From: Lichenicola cladoniae
GTDB taxonomy: Bacteria; Pseudomonadota; Alphaproteobacteria; Acetobacterales; Acetobacteraceae
Assembly: GCF_013201075.1 (NCBI RefSeq)
Contig: NZ_CP053708.1
Span: 3,663,501-3,727,500, forward strand
Reading direction: 5' to 3'
DNA length: 64,000 bases
Both the position numbers and the translations under genes were made by a program. Below the pieces are notes generated by a model. It saw nothing but the letters and a program-made list of their open reading frames with translations, searched no databases and had not been told where the DNA came from. Of this stretch, positions 25,565 to 36,206 are shown piece after piece. Within the stretch, counting starts at the first letter, position 1. The number at the start of each line of letters is the position of its first letter.

Positions 25565-27805
25565 ATGCGGAACAGTTCCTTCGACGCAGAACCGGCGACC
25601 ACCACCAGCACGACCCGCGTTGGCCGACGCACGCTGCTGGCAGGCTCCGTCGCCTTACTGGCGCTTCGTTCGGAACTTGCCCGTTCAGAAGATATTGCGA
25701 TGGCGGACGCGGTTCGGGGCCTCGCCTTGCCGCCGGCGCCGCTGACGGCAAAACATCCGGTGCGGCTCGAACGCTGGGGGATGGTGCGGACCGACGAATA
25801 CCAGTGGCTGCGCAATCCGGACTGGTTCAACAGGCTGTTGCATCCGGAAAGCCTGGAGCCGGCGATCCGCACGCATCTGGACGCGGAGAATGCCTATTGC
25901 GCGGAGGTGATGCGTCCGACCGACGCGCTGCAGGCGGAACTGCTGCATGAGATGCGAGCCCGCAGCGGCGGCAGCGGGGCCGGCCCGCCGGAGCCGGATG
26001 GCGCATGGCTATACTGGTCCGACATGCGGCCCGGCGCGCAGCAACCCGTGTATCTGCGCCGGCCCCGCGCCGGTGGCGCCGACGAGCTGCTGTTCGACTT
26101 CGACGCGGCGGCACGTGGCAAGCGCTATTTTCGGCTCTCCTCGCTCAAGGGTCCGGCACACAGCCCGGACGGACACTATTTTGCCTGGACCGTGGACGAG
26201 CGTGGCGACGAGCATTTCAGCCTGCACGTGATCGACCTCGACACGAAGCAGCCGATGTTTCCGCCGATCGAGAACTGCTACGGCGAGTTTGTGTTCTCGC
26301 CCGACAGCGCTTCGATCTTCTGGCTGCTGCGTGACGAGCATAGCCGTCCGACCAAGGTGTTCCGGCGCGCCCTGTCCGGGCGCACCGACGTGCTGGTCCA
26401 TGAAGAGCACGACCCGGCCTTCTTCATCGCCCTGTCGCGTACCGCCTCGAACGGCTACGTGCTGATCACCATCGAGAATGGATCGACGTCGGAAATACGG
26501 CTGATCCCGGCCACCGACCCGACCGCGATGCCCACGATCATGCAGCCGCGCACAGCCGGGCTGCGCTATGCGATCGAGCATTGGGGCGACCGGTTCGTGG
26601 TGCGCACCAACGCCGATGGCGCCATCGACAACAAGCTGATGCTGGCGCCGGTGCACACGCCGGACCGGACGCGCTGGCAGGACTGGATCGCGTATCGCCC
26701 CGGCACCTACATTGCCGAGATGCGCGCGTTCCGCGACCATTTCGCCCGCGTGGAATGGGTCGATGCCAGCCCGCTGCTTGTGACGATCGCCCGCGATGGT
26801 CGGCAGGAGCGACGCGTCGGCTGCGAGGATGCGGCCTATGTGCTGACGCTCGATACCGATGCCGCCTACGACAGCACGCTGGTCCGCTTCTCCTGCCAGT
26901 CGCCGCGCCTGCCGGTCCAGTGGGAAACCGTCGACATGGCGTCGGGCCAGCGCTCGGTCATCTGGCGACAGACGGTGGCGGGGGTGCGTCGCGACGACTA
27001 CGTGGTGGAACGACTGCTGGCGCCGACCGCGGACGGTGTCCTGGTGCCGATCTCGCTGCTCCGCCGCCGCACGACGCCGATGAACGGCCAGGCGCCGTTG
27101 ATGCTGTATGGCTATGGCGCCTACGGGTTTTCGCTGCCGCCGGAATTCTCCGCACCCGACCTGTCCCTGGCCGATCGCGGCTGGATGGTGGCGATCGCGC
27201 ATGTGCGCGGCGGCTCTGAGCGCGGGATGGGCTGGTACACCCAGACCCTGACGACGGGAAAGCCGCGCACGATCACCGACTTCATCGATTGCGCCGCGCA
27301 TCTCGTCACGACGGGGCACACGGGCACCGGACGCATCGTCGGCCACAGTTTCTCGGCGGGCGGCATCCTGATCGGCGGCGCGATCAATCGGAGGCCGGAC
27401 CTGTTCGCCGGCGCAATCGGGCAGGTGCCGTTCGTCGACGTGCTGAACACCATGCAGGACGACAGCAACCCGCTGGTGGCGTCGGCCCTGTCGCTCTGGG
27501 GAGACCCGTCCGATCCTGCGATGTTCCGCTCGATCGCCGGCTGGGCACCATACGAGACAATCCGAACACAGGACTATCCGGCGGTGCTGGCGACCGCCGG
27601 GCTGCTGGATGATCGGCTCGGGTATTGGGAGGCCGCCAAATGGGTGGCCCGGCTGCGCGACCGTTCCACCAGCGGTCGGCCGGTCATGCTGCTGACCAAC
27701 ATGCATGCCGGGCACCAGGGAGATGCCGGCGAGGATGCCGTGCTGGCACAGCACGCGTTGTTCTACGCGTTCGCGATCCGCGCGGTGTCGAATGCCTGGG
27801 CTTGA
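25565..27805 (+). CDS. S9 prolyl-oligopeptidase-family peptidase with Tat-like signal
   Basis: 746 residues. VGRRTLLAGSVALLA near the N-terminus is a twin-arginine-type signal, so export to the periplasm is likely. A beta-propeller domain follows (about 60-460), opening with DEYQWLRNP as in oligopeptidase B. The catalytic domain holds LYGYGAYGFSLPPEFSA, GHSFSAGGILIGGA with the nucleophile Ser before AGG, GLLDDRLGYWEAAKW with the Asp, and NMHAGHQG with the His. The next gene overlaps its end by 14 bases and a siderophore receptor follows, so the peptidase may process a peptide-containing siderophore. That role is inference from context. Confidence 0.88.
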   Translation: MRNSSFDAEPATTTSTTRVGRRTLLAGSVALLALRSELARSEDIAMADAVRGLALPPAPLTAKHPVRLERWGMVRTDEYQWLRNPDWFNRLLHPESLEPAIRTHLDAENAYCAEVMRPTDALQAELLHEMRARSGGSGAGPPEPDGAWLYWSDMRPGAQQPVYLRRPRAGGADELLFDFDAAARGKRYFRLSSLKGPAHSPDGHYFAWTVDERGDEHFSLHVIDLDTKQPMFPPIENCYGEFVFSPDSASIFWLLRDEHSRPTKVFRRALSGRTDVLVHEEHDPAFFIALSRTASNGYVLITIENGSTSEIRLIPATDPTAMPTIMQPRTAGLRYAIEHWGDRFVVRTNADGAIDNKLMLAPVHTPDRTRWQDWIAYRPGTYIAEMRAFRDHFARVEWVDASPLLVTIARDGRQERRVGCEDAAYVLTLDTDAAYDSTLVRFSCQSPRLPVQWETVDMASGQRSVIWRQTVAGVRRDDYVVERLLAPTADGVLVPISLLRRRTTPMNGQAPLMLYGYGAYGFSLPPEFSAPDLSLADRGWMVAIAHVRGGSERGMGWYTQTLTTGKPRTITDFIDCAAHLVTTGHTGTGRIVGHSFSAGGILIGGAINRRPDLFAGAIGQVPFVDVLNTMQDDSNPLVASALSLWGDPSDPAMFRSIAGWAPYETIRTQDYPAVLATAGLLDDRLGYWEAAKWVARLRDRSTSGRPVMLLTNMHAGHQGDAGEDAVLAQHALFYAFAIRAVSNAWA

Positions 27806-28988
27806 GCTGCGCCGGCTGGTTTTCGTCACGCATCGCTATGTCGGGCTGGTCATGGCGCTGTTCCTGCTGATCGCCGCGGTGACGGGATGCCTGCTGGTGT
27901 TTCGTGCCACCCTGGATGCGGCACTCAATCCGTCGTTTTTTGCCATTCCCGTGCGACCCGCGCTGCCGGCGACCGAACTGGTGCAGCGGCTGCAGCAGGC
28001 GCATCCCGGCTGGCGGGTCCAGAGCTTCGATCTGCAGACGCAGCCCGGCCAGGTGCTGCATGTCGGTGTAGGCGCACTACACTCGGACGGACACGACGCG
28101 ATCATCGAGGGGGCGGACCAGGTGTTCGTCGATCCGGCCGACGCGCGCGTGGTCGGCATGCGCAGCAGCGGTGCCGGGATCGATCGCCCGCATCTGTTCC
28201 AGGCGATCTACCTGCTGCATTACACACTGCTCGCCGGCACCGCCGGGCGCTGGCTCATGGGCATCGTCGCACTTGCCTGGCTGGTGTCGAACGGCCTCGG
28301 GGTCTGGATCACCTGGCCGCGCCGGCGGCCGTGGCTGGCAGGCTGGCGTCCGGCGTGGGTGACCACACGGGCCCGGCTCCACCGGCGGCCGATGCCGGAA
28401 CTGCATCGTGTCGGCGGCGTGTGGCTGCTGGTTCCGCTGACGGTCCTGGCCATCACGTCGGTGGCGATGAACTTCTACGACGAGCTGTTCAGGCCGTTGG
28501 TCGAGATGGTGTCGCCGCCACGGGTTTCCCCGTTCGACCGGCCGCCGGCCACGCCGGCGTCGTCCGGCCCGACGATCGGGTTCGCCGCCGCCGAGCGGAT
28601 CGCCATCGCAGCCGCGTCGACGCAGACACCCTCCCTGGCGCCGGTGGCGATGACCGACGATCCGGTGCACGACTTCTACGATATAGGCTTCGCGCCGGGT
28701 GGAACCTCGCTGTATGAGGATTTCGGACGGGTGACCTACTCGATCGACCGGCACACCGGGCAACTCGCATGGATCGATCGGCCACGTCTCGACGGCACCG
28801 GCCGGCTGGTGCTGCGTGCGCTGTATCCTCTGCATAGCGGGCAGGTGTTCGGCCTGCCGACGCGCCTGCTGGTCCTGCTGCTCGGGGTGGTTACCGCAGG
28901 CCTGGCCGTTACCGGCTTCCTGCCATGGTGGCGACGCCGGCACATGCGTAGGCGGCAGGCCCATGCACGCACCCCCGAACATATCTGA
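27792..28988 (+). CDS. PepSY-associated TM protein, putative ferric-siderophore reductase
   Basis: 398 residues from ATG 27792, inside the end of the peptidase gene. Four membrane segments: one near the N-terminus (HRYVGLVMALFLLIAAVTG), two in the middle (MGIVALAWLVSNGLGVW; VPLTVLAITSVAMNF), and one near the C-terminus (LVLLLGVVTAGLAVTGFLPW). This is the PepSY_TM layout of inner-membrane proteins encoded with TonB-dependent receptors, for which ferric-siderophore reduction has been shown in some cases. Histidines in the helices (HRY, HLFQAIYLLHY) could be haem ligands. It ends 28 bases before the receptor start. Confidence 0.85.
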   Translation: MPGLELRRLVFVTHRYVGLVMALFLLIAAVTGCLLVFRATLDAALNPSFFAIPVRPALPATELVQRLQQAHPGWRVQSFDLQTQPGQVLHVGVGALHSDGHDAIIEGADQVFVDPADARVVGMRSSGAGIDRPHLFQAIYLLHYTLLAGTAGRWLMGIVALAWLVSNGLGVWITWPRRRPWLAGWRPAWVTTRARLHRRPMPELHRVGGVWLLVPLTVLAITSVAMNFYDELFRPLVEMVSPPRVSPFDRPPATPASSGPTIGFAAAERIAIAAASTQTPSLAPVAMTDDPVHDFYDIGFAPGGTSLYEDFGRVTYSIDRHTGQLAWIDRPRLDGTGRLVLRALYPLHSGQVFGLPTRLLVLLLGVVTAGLAVTGFLPWWRRRHMRRRQAHARTPEHI

Positions 28989-29016
28989 TCCGTTCCAACC
29001 CATAGAGGACTTCCCG

Positions 29017-31221
29017 ATGCAGGACCGCCCAGGACGCCAGCCCGGCCGCCGGACATTGTTGCGTTCGCTGATGTTGTCGACTGCCGCGCTGCCGCTGGTT
29101 GCATATCCTGTCGCCGCACAGGACGCCCCCCAGGCCGCGGCATCCGGCACCAGCGGTGCCGCTCCGGAGATCGTATCGGTGATCGGCCATGGTTCGAGGC
29201 GCAACGGCTTCGTGCCGAAGGGTTCGAACGCCGCCACCAAAACCGATACGCCGCTGATCGACACGCCGCAGGCAGTCTCGGTGGTGACGCGCGCGCAGAT
29301 GGACCAGCAGAACGCGCGCACCCTGGGCGAGGCGCTGCGCTACACCTCCGGCATCGCCAGCGAGAATCGCGGCTTCTCGACACGCTACGACCAGATCAGC
29401 ATACGCGGCTTCAACGCGGTCGACGGGATCGACGAGTTCCTCGACGGGCTCAAGCTGTTCAACGGCGCGTTCTATGCGACGCAGCAGATCGACCCGTTCC
29501 TGCTCGAGCGGGTGGACGTGCTGAAAGGCCCGCCCTCGGTGCTGTATGGCCAGGCGAGCCCGGGCGGCGTGGTGGTGCTCACCTCGAAGCTCCCTGTGCT
29601 CGATCCGATCCACATGCTGTCGATCGAGGGCGGCACCTTCGGCTATGTGCGCGGCACCGCCGATTTCGGAGGAGCCCTGGATAAGTCTGGACACTTCCTG
29701 TACCGGCTCGCCGCCACCGGCACCACCTCCGGCGCGCAGGACGAACACACACGCTCGGAACGCTACGCCGTCGCTCCCTCGGTGTCATGGCTGGCGGACG
29801 ACCAGACTACGCTCACCATCAACGGCTTCTACCAGCATGATCCGCGCGGCGGCGGTTACGGCACGGTGCCGCTCGACGGCTCCATCCTGCCCAATCGCAA
29901 CGGCGAGATTTCCGAGAACGTCTACACCGGTGACAACGGCTTCGAGAAGTTCGACCGGTCGCAGGCGTCGATCGGATACCAGCTCGAACATCATTTCAAC
30001 GACGACTGGACGGTACGCTCGGTCGCCCGCTACGCCCAGGTCGGCACCGACTACCGGCAGGTCTATGGCAGCGGCGCGCTGGAAGCCGACGATCGCACCC
30101 TCGACCGGTCCACGGCCGGCTCCAAGGAGCATTACGATACCATCACGCTCGAGGAGCAGATCCTCGGACATTTCGATACCGGTCCGTTGCATCACAGCAT
30201 GCTCGCCGGGGTGAACTGGCAGAACCTGCGCGACGGCTATAATTTCTATTTCGGGTCGGCCCCTTCCATCGACATCTTCGCGCCGAATTCCAACCAGGCG
30301 ATCCCGTCGCCGTCGCTAACCACCGTGGAAGGCGTCACCACCAACCAGGAGGCGATCTTCGCCGAGGACCAGATCGCCTTGGGCCGGCTGCATCTGCAGA
30401 TCGGCGGTCGCGAGGACTGGTCAGCGATCGACACGCGCAACCAGCTTTACCAAGCCAGCAGCTTCAATCAGTTCGACCGTGCCTTCACCTGGCGCGCCGG
30501 CATCCTGTATGCGTTCCCGGTCGGGCTCTCGCCATATTTCAACTATGCGCGCTCGTTCCAGCCCGCCAACTCGGTGGATTTCTCCGGCCATCCGTTCGTG
30601 CCGACCAAGGGCGAGCAGTACGAGGTCGGGCTGAAGTTCCAGCCGCGCGACATCGACGCCTTCGTCACCGCCGCCTTGTTCCACCTGACCGAAAGCCATG
30701 TCCTGGTCGCCGATCCGGATCCGGCGCACCTGTTCGCAAGCGTCCAGACCGGCGGCATCCGTTCGCAGGGGATCGAGCTGGAGGCGCACGCCAACATCAC
30801 CCGCCGGCTCAACATCATCGCCGCGTACACCTATCAGGACGTGTCGTACGAAAGCGGCAGCGGCGCACTGGTCGGCAAGCGTCCGACGCAGATCCCGGCG
30901 CAGTACGCGTCGTTGTGGGGCCATTACGACATCGGTGACGGCAGGCTCGCCGGCCTCGGCTTCGGTGCGGGCGTTCGCTACAACGGCAATACGCTGGCCG
31001 ACCAGACGATCGAAAGCGTGACGCCGAACTACACGCTGGTCGACGCACAGATCCAGTATGCGCTCGGCAACGCGTTACCGTCACTGAAGGGCGCGCTGCT
31101 GCAGGTCACCGCGCAGAACCTGCTCGATACGCGCTACGTGTCGAGCTGCTATTCTGCATCGTTCGGCTGCTTCTTCGGCGCCAGCCGCAACGTGATCGGC
31201 AAGCTGACCTACCGCTGGTAG
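29017..31221 (+). CDS. TonB-dependent siderophore receptor
   Basis: 734 residues from ATG 29017 (AGAGG nine bases upstream). An N-terminal signal segment ends near VAYPVAAQDA. The plug domain runs about 60-190 with DTPQAVSVVTRAQMDQQ, RYDQISIRGFN, ERVDVLKGPPSVLYGQASPG and GGVVVLTSKLP. The 22-strand barrel follows and ends in the aromatic C-terminus GKLTYRW expected of outer-membrane proteins. The family is the FhuA/FoxA-type ferric-siderophore receptor group. It probably forms one operon with the S9 peptidase and PepSY protein. Iron control is expected, but no clear Fur-type box was seen directly upstream. Confidence 0.92.
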   Translation: MQDRPGRQPGRRTLLRSLMLSTAALPLVAYPVAAQDAPQAAASGTSGAAPEIVSVIGHGSRRNGFVPKGSNAATKTDTPLIDTPQAVSVVTRAQMDQQNARTLGEALRYTSGIASENRGFSTRYDQISIRGFNAVDGIDEFLDGLKLFNGAFYATQQIDPFLLERVDVLKGPPSVLYGQASPGGVVVLTSKLPVLDPIHMLSIEGGTFGYVRGTADFGGALDKSGHFLYRLAATGTTSGAQDEHTRSERYAVAPSVSWLADDQTTLTINGFYQHDPRGGGYGTVPLDGSILPNRNGEISENVYTGDNGFEKFDRSQASIGYQLEHHFNDDWTVRSVARYAQVGTDYRQVYGSGALEADDRTLDRSTAGSKEHYDTITLEEQILGHFDTGPLHHSMLAGVNWQNLRDGYNFYFGSAPSIDIFAPNSNQAIPSPSLTTVEGVTTNQEAIFAEDQIALGRLHLQIGGREDWSAIDTRNQLYQASSFNQFDRAFTWRAGILYAFPVGLSPYFNYARSFQPANSVDFSGHPFVPTKGEQYEVGLKFQPRDIDAFVTAALFHLTESHVLVADPDPAHLFASVQTGGIRSQGIELEAHANITRRLNIIAAYTYQDVSYESGSGALVGKRPTQIPAQYASLWGHYDIGDGRLAGLGFGAGVRYNGNTLADQTIESVTPNYTLVDAQIQYALGNALPSLKGALLQVTAQNLLDTRYVSSCYSASFGCFFGASRNVIGKLTYRW

Positions 31222-31296
31222 GTCGGCCAAGCCGCGAGCCACGGCGCAAGGGGATGCTGGCTATCTGTTTTCATCTGATAAGATTCTAGGTTTCAG

Positions 31297-31781
31297 ATGA
31301 TCTCAGAGTCGAAGCCAGTGCCGGTAGCCAAGAGAGCGTCGACCAGCATCCTGCGCATCGGTGGCAGCGGGCGGCCGCGTGGTCCGATGCCGGTGATGAG
31401 CCTGATGCGCGAGGTCGAGAAGGGCCTTGCGGTCACCGTGCTGGATGAGGCGCGCGGGCGGTCGCGCCAGGCGACGGCGCCTTTGCATCCCGGATCATCC
31501 CCAAGGCCACCCTGTCCCGGCGTCGCAAGGCATTCGCGATGGCTGACGGCGACACGGCGGTGCTGGCGCCGGAGGAAGGGGGACGCGTGGCCCGGGTCGC
31601 CGAGGTTTAAGTATCGGCGATCGACGTCTGGGGCGGCGAGGAGGCTGCGCGTGCCTTCCTGTTCCGTCCGCATCCGCTGCTTGAGGGGCAGCGTCCGATG
31701 GATGTCGTCCTGGCAAGCGAATATGGCCGTCCCGTCGTCCTGGATATTCTGGGCAGCCTCAAGCACGGGACCGCCGTGTGA
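31297..31781 (+). pseudogene. Broken Xre/ParS-type (DUF2384) antitoxin of a RES toxin-antitoxin pair
   Basis: The frame from ATG 31297 is sensible up to MREVEKGLAVTVLDE (about 31455), then loses coding character. From about 31455 the homologous sequence continues in another frame as SRIIPKATLSRRRKAFAMAD ... GGRVARVAEV, where an in-frame TAA at 31608-31610 interrupts it. It then reads VSAIDVWGGEEAARAFLF, PHPLLEGQRPMDVVLASEYG and LDILGSLKHGTAV to TGA 31779-31781. This last part is the DUF2384 antitoxin C-terminus. So one frameshift and one nonsense codon separate three recognisable blocks. The final TGA overlaps the toxin GTG start (GTGTGA), preserving the usual operon join. Confidence 0.85.
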
Positions 31782-32266
31782 CGACTCAGACGCTCGACCG
31801 GGTGACGCGCGCCTATCGTATCGGAGACCCGGATGGCGGCTACCCGATCCATGACGCACGAGGGTGCACGATCAGCCCGGGCCGTTGGAACACCACGCGC
31901 AGCCCGATGATCTATGCAGTCGAGCATTACTCGACCGGGATGCTCGAGAAACTAGTGCACGGCAGCGGCTTCATGCCGCCCAACCAGCATTCCATCGAAA
32001 TCACCATTGCGGACGGGGTCAGTTTCGAAGACCTCACACCCGCGCATCTGCCCGGCTGGGACGATCCGAGTTGTGCCGCCTCCCGTGCTTTCGGGGAGCG
32101 GTGGCAGCACAAGGAACGCTCGCTGCTCCTGTTCGTGCCGAGCGTGGTGGCACGCATGGAGATGAACATCCTGATCAACCCGGATCACGCCGATTTCCGC
32201 CGGGTCACCCCGTCACGGCACCGGAAGATCTGGTGGGACATGCGGTTGTTCGTGTCGGCAGCCTAG
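31778..32266 (+). CDS. RES-domain toxin (NAD+-degrading type II toxin family)
   Basis: 162 residues from GTG 31778. RES-family features are intact: AYRIGDPDGGYPIHDARG, GRWNTTRSPMIYAVEHYS, MLEKLVH, SLLLFVPSVVARMEMNILIN, and NPDHADF near the C-terminus. RES toxins deplete NAD+ and are normally neutralised by the Xre/ParS antitoxin encoded just upstream, which is broken here. The toxin frame itself shows no lesion. Its stop (32264-32266) coincides with the edge of an inverted-repeat element, so its last residues could have been altered by insertion, although length is about normal. Confidence 0.85.
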   Translation: MTTQTLDRVTRAYRIGDPDGGYPIHDARGCTISPGRWNTTRSPMIYAVEHYSTGMLEKLVHGSGFMPPNQHSIEITIADGVSFEDLTPAHLPGWDDPSCAASRAFGERWQHKERSLLLFVPSVVARMEMNILINPDHADFRRVTPSRHRKIWWDMRLFVSAA

Positions 32267-32366
32267 AGACCGTCCGACAATGCGCTGTGGCGGCGATCCG
32301 GCGCGGCTTTCGGGCGCTCTCGAAGGGGGAGCTCTCACTCGCCACAGCGCATTCCCAACCGGTCTC
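32266..32366. mobile_element. MITE-like 101-bp inverted-repeat element
   Basis: The ends GAGACCG (32266-32272) and CGGTCTC (32360-32366) are inverted copies. Inside them AATGCGCTGTGGCG (32279-32292) and CGCCACAGCGCATT (32340-32353) form a 14-base perfect inverted repeat, making 27-base imperfect terminal repeats with a diverged 7-base spacer. Flanks are CCTA on the left and TTAG on the right, suggesting a short TA-type target duplication as in IS5-group elements. No room for a transposase. It sits between convergent genes, so it could also act as a bidirectional terminator. Confidence 0.55.
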
Positions 32367-32387
32367 TTAGGACCCGGTAGGAAACGA

Positions 32388-34439
<2,052 letters not shown>

Positions 34440-34631
34440 CAGGCCGCTCCAGGGTTTTTCGAGGCCCGGACAACATCCGGAGCCAGTCATGGCCCGCCGG
34501 CAACCGGCCGGGCTGATAAGCTTGTGATGGGATGAAGTGCCGTAGAGTGCAAGCAGCACGCGTCCCAGGGTTGAAATTCGGCCTCGCAGACGACTGGTAA
34601 GGGTGAACAAAGCATGTAAGCTTCTTGTCGA

Positions 34632-36206
34632 ATGATGCGTCCTGTCTCAATCATCGGTGCCGGTCCCGGCGGTCTTGCGGCAGCGATGCTGCTGTCTCAG
34701 GCCGGGGCGGATGTTACCTTGTTCGAACGTCACGCCCGGGTTGGCGGGCGATCCGGCACGATAGAGGCGCCCACCTCGCATGGGCGTTTCCATTTCGACA
34801 TGGGGCCGACCTTCTTCCTGTATCCCCGCGTACTGGCCGACATCTTCGCTACGTGCGGGCGCCGGCTCGAGGATGTCGTCGAGCTCATCAGGCTCGATAC
34901 CCATTATGACGTGATCTTCGAAAGCGGTGCGCGTATCAGCGCGAGCAGCGACATTCCCCGGCTGCAGCGCTCGATCGCACAGATCAGCCCTGAGGATGCC
35001 GCCGCGATCCCGGCCTTCATGGCCGACAACCGCGCCAAGTTGGCAGCCTTCAGGCCGGTGCTGGAAAGCCCGTTCAACAGCGCGGCCGACCTGCTGAAGC
35101 CGGAGGTGCTGAAATCGTTGCGGCTATTGCGGCCGTTCACCTCGGTCGACCAGGATCTGAAGCGCTGGTTCAAGGATCCGCGGGTCAGGCTCGGCTTCTC
35201 GTTCCAGAGCAAATATCTTGGCATGTCGCCCTACCGGTGCCCGAGCCTGTTCACGATCCTGGCATTTATGGAATACGAGTTCGGAATTTTCCACCCACGT
35301 GGCGGTCATGGCGCGATCATGCGGGCGATGGCCGATGCGGCCAGGCAGATGGGTGCCAAGATCAAGCTGGGCGAACCGGTGCGCGAGATCCTGTTCGAGG
35401 GCAGGCGCGCGGTCGGTGTGCGAACCGACGCCGGCATCACCAAGGCGGATGCCGTCGTGGTCAATGCCGACTTCCTGGATGCGATGACCAACCTGGTCCC
35501 GAACGGACTCCGCAAGCGGTGGAACGACAAGCGAATCGCACGGGCAAAACTCTCCTGTTCCACCTTCATGCTTTATCTCGGCATAGAAGGCAGACTCGAG
35601 AATCTCGCGCACCATACGATCTATCTGTCGGACGATTACCGGCGCACCTTGCAGGATGTCGAGGAAGGGCGCGTGCCGCCCGGCGAACCCTGCTTCTATA
35701 TCCAGAATGCATGCGTAACCGATCCGGCGCTGGCGCCACCCAACCACTCGACCTTGTATGTGCTGGTACCGGTCGGGCACGAGCGGACCGGAGGCATCGA
35801 CTGGAAGGTCGAGGCGCCGAAGTTCCGACGACTAATCCTGGATCGGCTATGCCGGGCCGGTGTGCCTGATATCGAGAAGCGGATCGTGTTCGAGAAGATG
35901 ATGACACCGGACGACTGGCGCGATGATCTCGCCGTACATCGTGGCGCGGTCTTCAATCTCGCCCATTCCCTGACCCAGATGCTGCAGTTTCGGCCGCATA
36001 ACCGCTACGAGGATCTGGATGGCGTGTATCTGGTCGGCGGCGGTACCCATCCCGGAAGCGGACTGCCGGTGATTTTCGAAGGTGCGCGCATCACCGCGAA
36101 ACTGCTGGCAGACGATCTGGGCCTGACCCCGATCGATACGGCAATGCATTGGACCGGAACACCGGGGGCTCCGATGGAGCCGGTGCTCGAAGGGGAAGTG
36201 TCGTGA
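34632..36206 (+). CDS. CrtI/CrtN-type carotenoid desaturase (first)
   Basis: 524 residues, FAD-dependent. VSIIGAGPGGLAAAMLLSQA is the dinucleotide-binding motif, followed by VTLFERHARVGGRSG and HFDMGPTFFLYP. The C-terminal GVYLVGGGTHPGSGLPVIFE is the hallmark of the phytoene/diapophytoene desaturase family. It stands at the head of a five-gene coupled run. With the second desaturase, an acyltransferase and a glycosyltransferase, the set resembles the crtN/crtP/crtO/crtQ gene kit of C30 carotenoids. Substrate (squalene, diapophytoene or phytoene) is inferred, not shown. The next gene starts in GTGA overlap. Confidence 0.85.
   Translation: MMRPVSIIGAGPGGLAAAMLLSQAGADVTLFERHARVGGRSGTIEAPTSHGRFHFDMGPTFFLYPRVLADIFATCGRRLEDVVELIRLDTHYDVIFESGARISASSDIPRLQRSIAQISPEDAAAIPAFMADNRAKLAAFRPVLESPFNSAADLLKPEVLKSLRLLRPFTSVDQDLKRWFKDPRVRLGFSFQSKYLGMSPYRCPSLFTILAFMEYEFGIFHPRGGHGAIMRAMADAARQMGAKIKLGEPVREILFEGRRAVGVRTDAGITKADAVVVNADFLDAMTNLVPNGLRKRWNDKRIARAKLSCSTFMLYLGIEGRLENLAHHTIYLSDDYRRTLQDVEEGRVPPGEPCFYIQNACVTDPALAPPNHSTLYVLVPVGHERTGGIDWKVEAPKFRRLILDRLCRAGVPDIEKRIVFEKMMTPDDWRDDLAVHRGAVFNLAHSLTQMLQFRPHNRYEDLDGVYLVGGGTHPGSGLPVIFEGARITAKLLADDLGLTPIDTAMHWTGTPGAPMEPVLEGEVS

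Noticed and set aside
34440-34610. 57-residue N-terminal extension of nadE
   Set aside because: Family N-terminus begins at MADFRSIYRHGFARV with a suitable ribosome-binding site; the extension has no family resemblance.
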